Below the pieces are notes generated by a model, which saw only the letters and a list, made by a program, of their open reading frames with translations, ran no database searches and was not told where the DNA came from. 64,000 bases of DNA from Olivibacter sp. SDN3 (GTDB lineage Bacteria; Bacteroidota; Bacteroidia; Sphingobacteriales; Sphingobacteriaceae): NCBI RefSeq assembly GCF_014334135.1, contig NZ_CP060497.1, forward strand, positions 3,782,001 through 3,846,000, written 5' to 3'. The translations under genes and the position numbers were made by a program. This document shows, piece after piece, positions 34,857 to 43,816 of this stretch (position 1 is its first letter; each line of letters opens with the position of its first letter).

Positions 34857-37244
34857 ATGCAAATTAACAAAATTTTGCTTGTAGGCATATTGTGCGCCTA
34901 TACATTTTTTTCTTTCGCGCAAGGCAGCGGTTTATCATCCATCCAGGGGCGTATTACCAATAAACAGCAAGAGGCTGTAGAGGCTGCTTCTATTCGCTTG
35001 CTGAATACAGGTTTTGGCACGGTAACTTCGGCTAGAGGGTTTTATGAGATAACAGGTATTCCGCCCGGAAACTATCGCCTACAGATACGTGCGTTAGGTT
35101 ATATATCAGTTGTAAAAGACTTTTCAATCAAGCCAGATGAAAAAAATGTGTTTGATGTACTGTTGGAAGATGAATTGAACCAGATGGATGAGGTGTCGGT
35201 GATTGGCAGAACGGCCAATCAGACCGCGAATAGGCAAGCGTACAATATTACCTCAATAGACGCACGGCAGCTACATAACACAACCTTGGATTTATCACAT
35301 GCATTGGATCGAGTGTCTGGCGTGCGTGTGCGCGAAACAGGAGGAGTAGGGTCTAGTTTTAATTTTTCCCTGAATGGATTTATGGGAAGACAGGTGAAGT
35401 TTTTTATCGACGGTGTGCCGATGGACAATTTTGGCTCCTCTTTCCAGATAAATAATATTCCTGTCAACCTTGCAGAAAGAGTAGAAGTATATAAAGGCGT
35501 GGTTCCTATTTCACTTGGTGCCGACGCTTTGGGAGGAGCAATTAATATTGTTACAAATCAAACACATCGCAACTATCTCGACGTTTCTTACTCTTATGGA
35601 TCATTCAACACTCATCGATCAACGATTAACGCAGGTTACACATCAAAGTCGGGTTTTACCTTTCAATTAAACGCGTTTCAGAACTATTCTGATAATAATT
35701 ATAAAGTTTTTGTACCTATCGTTGAAAACCTCTTAACTGGTTACACGTACAATGGTTGGGCACGACGCTTTCATGATTCCTACCGTAATGAAACTATTAT
35801 CGCCAATATGGGACTGGTCGATAAAAAATTTGCCGACCGCTTACTGATCGGTATTACGCTTGGTCAAAATTGGGCTGATATACAAACGGGTAACAGGATG
35901 TATGATGTGTATGGTGAACGAAGAAGAAGGGGAAGTATCATCATGCCCTCTGTGAAGTATAGCAAAAAAGACCTTTTTGTAAAAGGGCTGGAGTTAAGAC
36001 TGAATGGTAACTTTAATTTTGGGGAGGAACAAACCATAGATACTGCCTTTAAACAATATAATTGGTTGGGAGATTGGATATACAAAGGGGCTGACCCAAG
36101 CCAATGGATGGCTGGAGGAGAGCGGTCCCGAACTTTATATAAATTCAAGAATAATATTGGCTTAGCTAACGCTGCGTTGAGTTATGCATTGAATGAGAGG
36201 CATTCGCTCGTGTTGAATAACCAGTTTAGTACTTTTAATCGTAAAGGAGAAAATGAACTGGTACCGGAAGATGAAAACGCACGACAACCAAGGAAAACAC
36301 AGAAAAGTATAACCGGGCTAGCTTATCGGTGGGATGCCAGTTCAAGGTGGAACACGACGGTATTTGTTAAACATTACTATCAACATAATACCTCATTTCA
36401 GGTAATCGATCAAATATACTACCAGCAGAAGAATACTTTTGATGATTTGGGCTATGGTTTGGCAAGTACGTATTTTTTATTACCCGATCTACAACTGAAA
36501 CTTTCTTATGAAAAAAGCTTTCGTTTACCGGAAAATGAGGAGCTATTTGGCGATATAGTGAATGTGGATGCAAATTTTAACTTGAGGCCGGAATCGAGTC
36601 ATAATATTAATTTTGGAGCCAATTATGCTTTTACTATTAATCACAACCATCGCTTATATGCGGAAGCAAATTTGATAAACCGTATCGCAAAGGATTTTAT
36701 CAGACCTGTTCTTTCCACAGGAACCGGGGTGGCTCAATTGCGAAATGCCAACCTACGGGATGTCTCCAATTTAGGGTTTGATAGTGAATTAAGGTATATA
36801 TACAAAGATAAGCTCACGGCTGGGATAAATGTTACTTATCAAAATCTTCGTAACAATACAATGTATGAGGGAGACGCTAATAATGTAAGCCCTGTATACC
36901 GTGATAGAATTCCTAATATGCCTTTTCTATACGGCAATGCCTATGCTTCTTATACGCTATACAACGTAGGAAAAAATGGAAATACGCTTTCTCTGGGCTA
37001 CAATCTTTTGTATGTGCATGCTTATTACTTAAGATGGCCGAGTCAGGGAGAAACAAATAAGGCCGATATCCCAAAACAATTGGCGCATGATGCGAATGCG
37101 GTGTACTCATTTGGTGCGGGAAAATATCATGTTGCCTTGGAATGTAGAAACCTAACGGATGAATTACTGTATGATAATTTTAGCTTACAAAAGCCAAGTA
37201 GGTCGTTCAACCTCAAATTGCGTTATTTTTTGAATAATCAATAA
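34857..37244 (+). CDS. TonB-dependent outer membrane receptor
   Basis: A 795-residue receptor. A signal peptide (to FSFAQG) is followed by a carboxypeptidase-like domain (SIQGRITNKQQEAVEAASIR, to about 105), a plug (about 110-240: DLSHALDRVSGVRVRETGGVG, NGFMGRQVKFFIDGVPMD, RVEVYKGVVPISLGADALGGAINIVT) and a 22-strand barrel ending in LKLRYFLNNQ. Plug and size resemble siderophore receptors (FecA/CirA-like), not the larger SusC type. It is followed after 30 bases by a DUF4374 lipoprotein gene. No sigma/anti-sigma pair is adjacent, so it is not of the FecIR-controlled kind. Confidence 0.92.
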   Translation: MQINKILLVGILCAYTFFSFAQGSGLSSIQGRITNKQQEAVEAASIRLLNTGFGTVTSARGFYEITGIPPGNYRLQIRALGYISVVKDFSIKPDEKNVFDVLLEDELNQMDEVSVIGRTANQTANRQAYNITSIDARQLHNTTLDLSHALDRVSGVRVRETGGVGSSFNFSLNGFMGRQVKFFIDGVPMDNFGSSFQINNIPVNLAERVEVYKGVVPISLGADALGGAINIVTNQTHRNYLDVSYSYGSFNTHRSTINAGYTSKSGFTFQLNAFQNYSDNNYKVFVPIVENLLTGYTYNGWARRFHDSYRNETIIANMGLVDKKFADRLLIGITLGQNWADIQTGNRMYDVYGERRRRGSIIMPSVKYSKKDLFVKGLELRLNGNFNFGEEQTIDTAFKQYNWLGDWIYKGADPSQWMAGGERSRTLYKFKNNIGLANAALSYALNERHSLVLNNQFSTFNRKGENELVPEDENARQPRKTQKSITGLAYRWDASSRWNTTVFVKHYYQHNTSFQVIDQIYYQQKNTFDDLGYGLASTYFLLPDLQLKLSYEKSFRLPENEELFGDIVNVDANFNLRPESSHNINFGANYAFTINHNHRLYAEANLINRIAKDFIRPVLSTGTGVAQLRNANLRDVSNLGFDSELRYIYKDKLTAGINVTYQNLRNNTMYEGDANNVSPVYRDRIPNMPFLYGNAYASYTLYNVGKNGNTLSLGYNLLYVHAYYLRWPSQGETNKADIPKQLAHDANAVYSFGAGKYHVALECRNLTDELLYDNFSLQKPSRSFNLKLRYFLNNQ

Positions 37245-37274
37245 TAGTCAAATGAAATATTAATCCATAGCACA

Positions 37275-38510
37275 ATGAAAATTAAATACATGTATTGTTT
37301 AGCCGCATTAGCGGTAGGAGGTATCCTGGCATCCTGCTCGAAGAGAAGCAATGGCCCAGATGATAACGATGGAAATGATGGAGGCCGCTCCAAATATGTC
37401 TTTCTGATAACTTCGGTAGGTTCGGGAGACGAGTCTGCTAATTATATTGTACCGGTCGACGATGTTACGCAAGGATCTATTTCTACTACAGGTACCGGGG
37501 CCGAGGCAGATGGATATTCTTTTATCGCGCAGCACAATAAAATCTTTGGACTGGTTTGGGGAGGTCAGGGGCCTATAACACCATACGAACTAAATAATGA
37601 GGGTAAAGTGGTAACCGCAGGGAGCACCATTAATGCTGTTACCGCACTTACCTATGGTAAGGTAGACGACGATGCGTTTGTTTTTACTTCACTTACTACG
37701 AGTAAAGCTGAACCCAATGCTACTATTATGCGCTACGACGCAAAAAATCTAGTGCTTGCAGAACGGAACACGATTGATATTAGCAAAGTTACCGGTACGG
37801 ATGAAGTTGCTGTATTTACAGGTGTTTTCCAGGTTGATGATGACAAATTATACTTACCTTATTATTCAGTGCCTGGTGTGGCCGGGCAAAATACCAAATA
37901 TAAAGATAGTACTTGGGTGGCAGTGGTGAATTATCCCGAGCTTTCGGTGAAAACCGTGATTCGTGACGGGCGTTCTAGCCAAAGCGGATTTTGGTTTTGC
38001 CAAAATAGTTTAAAGCAAATTGAAAATGGCGATGTCTACCTATGGTCTGGCGCTTTTGGCTCGAAAAATCCTTCTGCGTTTATGAAAATTGCGAAAGGGA
38101 CAGATTCTTTTGACCAAGAATACTTTTTTAATGTGGAAGAGAAAACCGAAGGAGCAAAGATTGTTCGCGGGACATATATTGCAGATGGTAAATTTTTGAT
38201 AGCACTGGAAGCGGATAACGGAACGAATGATCCTGAACGCGACGGTGGCGGACCGGCAAGGGTGAAACTAGCGATAGCTGATGTACTTGCGCAAGGTATT
38301 ACCTATATAGATGGAACGCCGGAGTATGAAGCGCCATGGTATGACTTTCCAGCCTTTACAGAGGATGATGGGCATACGGTACGATTTGTTTTACGTGAGT
38401 CTGCAGAAAAGTATGTAGTATACACCATCGATGCCAATACTGCCACAGCCACACGTGGATTGGAAATTACCGGTGCAAATGTCTCTTCAATTAATAAGTT
38501 AACCTATTAG
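37275..38510 (+). CDS. DUF4374 surface lipoprotein
   Basis: A 411-residue lipoprotein (lipobox GGILASC, Cys about 21), followed by an acidic Asp/Gly/Asn-rich stretch common in surface-exposed Bacteroidota lipoproteins. The body repeats YVFLITS, FGLVWGGQ, DDAFVFTSL and DKLYLPYYSVPG-like strands, consistent with a beta-propeller, and matches the DUF4374 family. In gut Bacteroides, proteins of this type act with a TonB receptor to capture iron-loaded foreign siderophores (XusB beside XusA). Same operon here; closed by a strong terminator, so no third member (PepSY-type XusC) follows. Confidence 0.87.
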   Translation: MKIKYMYCLAALAVGGILASCSKRSNGPDDNDGNDGGRSKYVFLITSVGSGDESANYIVPVDDVTQGSISTTGTGAEADGYSFIAQHNKIFGLVWGGQGPITPYELNNEGKVVTAGSTINAVTALTYGKVDDDAFVFTSLTTSKAEPNATIMRYDAKNLVLAERNTIDISKVTGTDEVAVFTGVFQVDDDKLYLPYYSVPGVAGQNTKYKDSTWVAVVNYPELSVKTVIRDGRSSQSGFWFCQNSLKQIENGDVYLWSGAFGSKNPSAFMKIAKGTDSFDQEYFFNVEEKTEGAKIVRGTYIADGKFLIALEADNGTNDPERDGGGPARVKLAIADVLAQGITYIDGTPEYEAPWYDFPAFTEDDGHTVRFVLRESAEKYVVYTIDANTATATRGLEITGANVSSINKLTY

Positions 38511-38525
38511 ACCTTTTCTTAGCGT

Positions 38526-38567
38526 GTTATCTGGGTAAACAAAACATTTACCCAGATAACATTTTTT
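38526..38567 (+). terminator. terminator of the TonB receptor operon
   Basis: Perfect 14-base arms GTTATCTGGGTAAA (38526-38539) and TTTACCCAGATAAC (38547-38560), then ATTTTTTC. It lies 15 bases after the DUF4374 stop codon. Confidence 0.9.
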
Positions 38568-38726
38568 CAATCTATCTACCTGTAAAGATCCATTAGGTTT
38601 CTTTCGAAAATACGGTTGCAGCTTCTTGATCATGATATTGAACTGGTTGTGTCAATTTTGCTCCAACTCTTCGGGGGCCGTTTACCGCTGAGCTTGTAAT
38701 CGTAAAGAGAAAGTAAATCTTTTTCT

Positions 38727-38755
38727 GACATAAATATGTCGCATAAATGAGAAAT
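38727..38755. promoter_or_regulatory. probable TetR operator upstream of its own gene
   Basis: ATGTCGCATAAATGAGAAAT at 38736-38755 matches the core of the palindrome at 39347-39378 (ATGTCTCATAAATGAGACAT) at all but two positions. An overlapping GACATA-aa-TATGTC palindrome lies at 38727-38740. It ends 28 bases before the tetR ATG, where a repressor would block transcription. Confidence 0.6.
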
Positions 38756-38782
38756 TAGTCCTATTATTGTGTCAACAACGAA

Positions 38783-39337
38783 ATGATAGATACACAAGAG
38801 AAAATTATAGAGTCGGCCATTTTGGTGTTTAACGACGATTTATCTGCTCCGCTGGAAAGGGTTGCTGAAAAAGCGTCGATTACCAGAAGAACACTTCATC
38901 GGTATTTTAAAGATAGGAGCGAGCTCATTGCTTTATGCGGGCAGCATATGCGGAAGAGATGTAGCAAAGCCATGGCCGAAGCGTTGAACAGCTCCGAAGT
39001 TCCGTTGGAGCAACTGGAGCAGATGTTATATGCAGCGGTAGATTGTGGTGTTAGGTATGCTTTTTTTCACAAACTGCATAGCAGAGAGGGGCACCAACAT
39101 AGGCATGAGAATAAAGATTGTGCAGAATATGATGCTATGTATGAGCAGTATGAAAGGGTAATTGTCAAGTTGCAAGATGAAGGAACAATAACTAAGCATA
39201 CCTCTGTTGAATGGATTTTTATTTTTTTTACCAGTGTGATAAATGCTACCGTTCAAGCAGAGACTGCAGGAGCTGTTGCTAAACAACATTTAAAGCAGTT
39301 TGCGTGGTTTTCTTTCAGTAAAGGAATTGGATTATAA
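38783..39337 (+). CDS. TetR-family transcriptional regulator
   Basis: A 184-residue regulator. The N-terminal helix-turn-helix reads IESAILVFNDDLSAPLERVA, then EKASITRRTLHRYFKDRSEL (recognition helix ITRRTLHRYFKD). The C-terminal part (TIHTSVEWIFIFFTSVINA-like) is a TetR ligand domain without a known match. Two related palindromes flank the gene, one before it and one before the flavoprotein gene, so it likely represses itself and the downstream gene. Downstream gene starts 64 bases after its stop. Confidence 0.88.
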   Translation: MIDTQEKIIESAILVFNDDLSAPLERVAEKASITRRTLHRYFKDRSELIALCGQHMRKRCSKAMAEALNSSEVPLEQLEQMLYAAVDCGVRYAFFHKLHSREGHQHRHENKDCAEYDAMYEQYERVIVKLQDEGTITKHTSVEWIFIFFTSVINATVQAETAGAVAKQHLKQFAWFSFSKGIGL

Positions 39338-39346
39338 AAAAATTGC

Positions 39347-39378
39347 CTCAACATGTCTCATAAATGAGACATGTTGAG
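39347..39378. promoter_or_regulatory. 32-bp palindromic operator upstream of the flavoprotein gene
   Basis: Perfect 15-base inverted repeat: CTCAACATGTCTCAT (39347-39361), AA, ATGAGACATGTTGAG (39364-39378). It lies 23 bases before the ATG at 39402. Length and symmetry fit a TetR-type operator, and its centre recurs upstream of tetR. Without a T run after it, it is not a good terminator, but it could also pair as RNA. Confidence 0.75.
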
Positions 39379-39401
39379 TATAGATAAATATTTTTTAATG
39401 A

Positions 39402-40316
39402 ATGAATATGGAAACACAAAACAGTTATGATGTAGCGATCATAGGGGGAAGTTATGCTGGGTTATCCGCAGCGATGGCCTTGGGCAGAGCTATACGTAGA
39501 GCGCTTATTGTTGATAGTGGCAGCCCATGCAACCGCCAAACGCCACATGCACATAATTTCCTTACCCAAGATGGGCAAGTGCCGGCCGATATTGCTGCAT
39601 TATGCAAAAAGCAGGTATTGGCTTACCCAACCTTACAGTATACAAAAGACCGCGTAGAAATGGTAAAAGGAGAGAATTCGTCTTTTTATTTGGAAACAAC
39701 CTCAGGAAGGCGTATGCAAGCAAAAAAAATACTATTTGCAACGGGTATCAGGGATCAAATGCCCGCAATAGATGGTTTTGCAGATTGTTGGGGTATCACT
39801 GCTATTCACTGTCCTTATTGTCATGGTTATGAATATAGAAATGAACCGACTGGAGTGATTGTAAACGGCGATATGGCGTTAGAGAAAGGGCGGTTGATCC
39901 ATAACTGGACAAAGAAATTAACCCTTTTTACTAATGGTACCTCTACTATTAGCACGATACATCGGGAGCAATTCGCGTCCATGGGTGTTGAGATTATTGA
40001 ACAACCTGTAAAAAAGGTAGAGCATAAGGAAGGTTATATTAACCGGGTTATATTAGTAGATGGAAGCTCGATAACGCTCAAAGTACTTTATGCGCATTTA
40101 CCTTTTGAACAACATTGTAAAATACCAGAACGTTTGGGCTGTACGATCAATGAAGTTGGACACATTGCGGTAGATGGCTTTCAGAAAACGAATGTGCCCG
40201 GTATTTATGCCGCAGGCGATAACGCTTCCCCGCTTAGGAGTTTGGCAATGGCGGTTTCAACAGGGGCAGTAGCGGGCGCATTTATCAACCATGAGCTGAT
40301 AACAGAAGGGTATTAA
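39402..40316 (+). CDS. thioredoxin-reductase-like NAD(P)/FAD oxidoreductase
   Basis: A 304-residue flavoprotein. FAD-binding motif VAIIGGSYAGLSAAMALGRA, HAHNFLTQDG, the redox-type motif HCPYCHGYEYRNEPTG (CxxC), a second nucleotide region, and the end VPGIYAAGDNASPLRSLAMAVSTGAVAGAF. It is a thioredoxin-reductase-like protein of the kind found in redox and detoxification operons. Both Cys of the CPYC motif are kept. The second NADPH GxGxxA motif is weak (IVNGDMALEKG), so electron donor use is uncertain. Controlled by the adjacent TetR gene by inference. Confidence 0.88.
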   Translation: MNMETQNSYDVAIIGGSYAGLSAAMALGRAIRRALIVDSGSPCNRQTPHAHNFLTQDGQVPADIAALCKKQVLAYPTLQYTKDRVEMVKGENSSFYLETTSGRRMQAKKILFATGIRDQMPAIDGFADCWGITAIHCPYCHGYEYRNEPTGVIVNGDMALEKGRLIHNWTKKLTLFTNGTSTISTIHREQFASMGVEIIEQPVKKVEHKEGYINRVILVDGSSITLKVLYAHLPFEQHCKIPERLGCTINEVGHIAVDGFQKTNVPGIYAAGDNASPLRSLAMAVSTGAVAGAFINHELITEGY

Positions 40317-40431
40317 GGTTTGGTTTACGAATAGGTAGCATTTCTTCACCCATTACGTAAGATTTATAGGTATGAACATAGGTTAGGTCAACATACATTT
40401 GTAATATACATAGAAATAAAAAAAGACAGTT

Positions 40432-41829
40432 ATGCACTTCTTCAAGCCCCTGCAGGTAACGCTGCTAATAGTTTTTACTTTAAATTCGTGGAATGCCTTT
40501 TCCCAAGCGAAAGACAGTAAATTAAATGTGCTGTTTATAGCGGTAGACGATCTGAATAATGATCTAGGGGTTTATGGCAATACCTATGTTAAGTCACCAA
40601 ATATTGATAATCTGGCAAAACGTGGTGTTACTTTTGAACGTGCCTATACGCAATTTCCACTCTGTAGCCCAAGCCGTTCTTCGTTGTTGACCGGGCATCG
40701 CCCGGATGTCACCGGTATCTACGAACTACAGACACATTTTCGCCAAAATTTACCGGATGTGATCACTTTACCTCAATTATTTAAGAATAACCAATATTTT
40801 ACTGCTCGTGTAGGAAAGATTTTTCACTATGGCGTTCCCGGACAGATCGGAACAAATGGCCTGGATGATTCGATATCTTGGAATCTTCGGATTAATCCCA
40901 AAGGAAGAGATAAGACGGAAGAGTCAAAAGTGATTAACTTGACACCAGATAGAGGGCTGGGAAGTGCTCTTGCTTATCATATTGCCGAGGGAAGTGATTT
41001 GGAACAAACCGATGGCTTGGTGGCCACGGAAGCCATTAAGTTATTGCAAGAAAAAGGAGATAAGCCTTTCTTCCTCGCCGTTGGTTTTTATAGGCCGCAT
41101 AGCCCATACGTTGCTCCTAAGAAGTATTTTGATTACTATCCGACGGCTTCTATCCCACTTCCTGAAGAAAAAGATAACGATTTGGAGGATATCCCAGAAG
41201 CTGCTTTGTTTACTAAACCGGCACATTGGGGTTTGAACGAAGCACAGCGTAGGGAGGTTTTACGAGCATATTATGCGTCTATATCGTTCATGGATGCGCA
41301 GGTAGGGCGATTAATAGCTGCTTTAGATAGTTTGAATTTGAGTGATAATACGGTCGTCGTACTGTGGAGTGATCATGGATATAACGTTGGTCAACATGGG
41401 CAGTGGATGAAGCAGAGCCTGTTTGAAAACTCCGCGCGAGTACCCTTAATAATAGCGGCACCTGGAGTTGATCCAGACAAGAAGACGGGGCGCACGGTTG
41501 AGCTGCTGGATATTTATCCTACATTAGCTGAGTTGACAGGCCTAAGCGCTCCTGGCGATTTGGAGGGCAAAAGCTTAGTGCCACTATTGAACAACCCGTC
41601 GGAAACGTGGGATAAGCCTGCTTATACCCAAGTGAGACGAACAGATTTTTTTGGGCGAAGTGTTCGGACTGAACGCTGGCGTTATACCGAATGGGATGAA
41701 GGAAAGGCCGGAGTGGAGCTGTACGATCATGCGGTAGATCCTGGTGAATTTAATAACCTGGCGAACGATGAAAAATATCAATCGACAGTAAAAGAACTGG
41801 CTGAAATCCTTCGGAAAGGTTATCGGTAA
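40432..41829 (+). CDS. sulfatase, iduronate-2-sulfatase-like
   Basis: A 465-residue exported enzyme (signal peptide ending NAFSQ). The formylglycine site is C78-S-P-S-R82 in QFPLCSPSRSSLLTGHRPD, with metal Asp pair D39-D40 (FIAVDDLNND). AVGFYRPHSPYVAPKKYF and LWSDHGYNVGQHGQWMKQSLFENSARVPLII are typical of the iduronate-2-sulfatase group (S1_7 type). Substrate not certain; many such enzymes act on sulfated glycans. The needed maturase is not in the window. TACATTTG at 40394-40401 might be a -7 box. Confidence 0.9.
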   Translation: MHFFKPLQVTLLIVFTLNSWNAFSQAKDSKLNVLFIAVDDLNNDLGVYGNTYVKSPNIDNLAKRGVTFERAYTQFPLCSPSRSSLLTGHRPDVTGIYELQTHFRQNLPDVITLPQLFKNNQYFTARVGKIFHYGVPGQIGTNGLDDSISWNLRINPKGRDKTEESKVINLTPDRGLGSALAYHIAEGSDLEQTDGLVATEAIKLLQEKGDKPFFLAVGFYRPHSPYVAPKKYFDYYPTASIPLPEEKDNDLEDIPEAALFTKPAHWGLNEAQRREVLRAYYASISFMDAQVGRLIAALDSLNLSDNTVVVLWSDHGYNVGQHGQWMKQSLFENSARVPLIIAAPGVDPDKKTGRTVELLDIYPTLAELTGLSAPGDLEGKSLVPLLNNPSETWDKPAYTQVRRTDFFGRSVRTERWRYTEWDEGKAGVELYDHAVDPGEFNNLANDEKYQSTVKELAEILRKGYR

Positions 41830-41935
41830 AAGTAGAATTGATCAACTATAAGTTTTCGATGGCATTTTTTGTCATTTTAAATAGATTTACCTGGTAATAT
41901 CATTATATTGCTATCATCAATAAAAATGAATAGCA

Positions 41936-42697
41936 ATGCAAATAAATAGTACGCACAGATTTAGCAATAGGGTAGACGATTATGTCAAATATAGACCTTC
42001 TTATCCGCCTACGATTATTTCTTTATTGCAGGAGAAATACCAATTAAAAAATAACAGTCGCATAGCCGATATTGGGTCGGGCACCGGGATTTCGAGCGCG
42101 CTGTTTTTGGATGCTGGCTATGAAGTAATAGGAGTGGAACCTAATAAAGAAATGCGCGATAGATCAGTCGAGTTGCTGGCGAATTATACAAAGTTTGAGG
42201 TGAAGGATGGTACGGCCGAGAATACTGAATTGGAGGCACACAGCATAGATGTGATAGTTGCCGGTCAGGCTTTTCATTGGTTTGACCGCTTGAAGACAAA
42301 AAAGGAATTTCAGCGTATCCTAGCTGCCAGTGGGAAAGTCATCTTATTATGGAATGAGCGCTTGACGCAAACACCTTTTGAAAAGGATTATGATGAATTG
42401 ATCGTTAAGCATGGAATCGATTACGTGAGCGTTGATCATAGAAATATTGATGAACAAAAAATCCAAACCTTTTTTGAACCTGGAGCTTGTGCCATCGAGG
42501 TGCTTGCCAATTGGCAAATATTCGATTTTGAAGGTTTGAAGGGACGTTTGCTATCGTCTTCATATATGCCTTCGCATCATGAGGCAGGATATGAAGAGAT
42601 GGTCGGCGACTTACGGCTATTGTTTGACCGTTATCAACAAAACGGAGAAATACGGATTAATTACGAAACCAAACTTTATATCGGATCATTTCGCTAA
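41936..42697 (+). CDS. class I SAM-dependent methyltransferase
   Basis: A 253-residue cytoplasmic enzyme. SAM motif I is RIADIGSGTGISSALFLDAG, motif II EVIGVEPNKEMRDRS, then IDVIVAGQAFHWFD and GKVILLWNERL. This order, including QAFHWFD, is that of UbiE/Tam-like and BioC-like methyltransferases common in Bacteroidota. Substrate unknown. Lies between sulfatase and HisC-like genes, without obvious operon link. Confidence 0.87.
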   Translation: MQINSTHRFSNRVDDYVKYRPSYPPTIISLLQEKYQLKNNSRIADIGSGTGISSALFLDAGYEVIGVEPNKEMRDRSVELLANYTKFEVKDGTAENTELEAHSIDVIVAGQAFHWFDRLKTKKEFQRILAASGKVILLWNERLTQTPFEKDYDELIVKHGIDYVSVDHRNIDEQKIQTFFEPGACAIEVLANWQIFDFEGLKGRLLSSSYMPSHHEAGYEEMVGDLRLLFDRYQQNGEIRINYETKLYIGSFR

Positions 42698-42725
42698 TAA
42701 AGCGTTAAACTGCATGCAGGTTCAA

Positions 42726-43805
42726 CTATTGAAGAAATGCTTTTAACACATTTCTTGCTTTTTCATTTTCCTCCGGCAGCCCAATGGTTATCCGGATCCA
42801 GGTATTGTAGGGAGCGAAGCTACGACTGACATGAATTCCTGCTTCCTCAAATTTGCGATAGGTATCCTGATAAGGCTTTTTGGCGTCGAAAAATACAAAA
42901 TTTGCTTGGGAAGAGGTATAGCGAAGTCCGAGTTGTTCCAGTAATTCAAACCATTTTTGTCGTTCGACGTCTACGGTATGTTTGACATGGGAAACAAAGG
43001 CCTGATCTTTTAGCGCAGCGCTTGCCGCGGCAATGGAAATTCGGTTGAGCTCATGAGGATTGCCCAATCCTTGTTCACGAAGGAATTTGGCAAGTGTTTT
43101 GGGTGCTACTGCATAGCCCATGCCTAGCCCCGCGAGTCCATACATTTTAGCAAAAGTCCTGAAAACAATTACTTGGTCGCCTGCTTTCAGGTTGTTTACA
43201 GCAGTTCTTCCGGCAAAATCATCTGTATATTCCAAATACGCTTCGTCTACTATAACCAGCGTTCGGGAAGATACCCGGTGTAAAAACTGGAGGAAACGAT
43301 CTTTATCATTAACGGTGCCAGAAGGGTTGTGTGGGTTAACCAAAAAAACGGCTTGTGTTTGCGGGGTAATATGTGCCTCGATGGCGTCAAGGTCATTTTC
43401 CAGATGCTCATTCAGTGGTACTTCGATAATTTTGCCACCAACACTGCCCGCGGCTTCTGCCAGTACCGGGTATCCGGGAACAGTGTAAATAAATTCACCA
43501 CCGGCACCTCCTTTTATCCCCAAATAAATGCCAAGTTGTGCTAATAACTCGCCGGGAATAATCTGATCGGTATCTACTCCTTCGTATTGGGCGAGGGATG
43601 CTATAAAAGCTTGCCCTTCTTCTGCTGTGTAACGGGCAATTTGCTGACTTTCCTCTTGAATTTTTTCCAGTACGCTTTTGGTGGGTCCGAAAGGATTTTC
43701 GTTGAGTGAAAGCTGTATGCTTTTAGCCGTCGTTTGTGCTTGAAGGATAGCCATGGAGCTGATCAGGGCAGCGACTAAAGAAAAAAGTCTCGATAGATGT
43801 TTCAT
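42726..43805 (-). CDS. exported HisC-like PLP aminotransferase
   Basis: A 359-residue class I/II aminotransferase. It has NENPFGPTKSV, VDEAYLEY, FRTFAKMYGLAGLGMGYAVA (PLP lysine in FAKMYGLAG) and WIRITIGLPEENEKA, as in histidinol-phosphate aminotransferases. Its N-terminus is a Sec signal peptide, MKHLSRLFSLVAALISSMAI ending LQAQ, with no twin arginine. PLP enzymes usually fold in the cytoplasm, so export by Sec is odd. The family has exported members in Bacteroidota, but the substrate is unknown. Its stop is 28 bases from the convergent methyltransferase; it lies 11 bases downstream of the arylsulfatase gene on the same strand, so an operon is likely. Confidence 0.85.
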   Translation of the reverse strand: MKHLSRLFSLVAALISSMAILQAQTTAKSIQLSLNENPFGPTKSVLEKIQEESQQIARYTAEEGQAFIASLAQYEGVDTDQIIPGELLAQLGIYLGIKGGAGGEFIYTVPGYPVLAEAAGSVGGKIIEVPLNEHLENDLDAIEAHITPQTQAVFLVNPHNPSGTVNDKDRFLQFLHRVSSRTLVIVDEAYLEYTDDFAGRTAVNNLKAGDQVIVFRTFAKMYGLAGLGMGYAVAPKTLAKFLREQGLGNPHELNRISIAAASAALKDQAFVSHVKHTVDVERQKWFELLEQLGLRYTSSQANFVFFDAKKPYQDTYRKFEEAGIHVSRSFAPYNTWIRITIGLPEENEKARNVLKAFLQ

Positions 43806-43816
43806 TAAATGATAGT

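Noticed and set aside
34857-38510. SusC/SusD pair
   Set aside because: The receptor is of siderophore size (795 residues) and its partner is DUF4374, not a SusD-like protein with tetratricopeptide helices.
39347-39378. Terminator of tetR
   Set aside because: The palindrome lacks a following T run, and a related core recurs upstream of tetR, which fits an operator.
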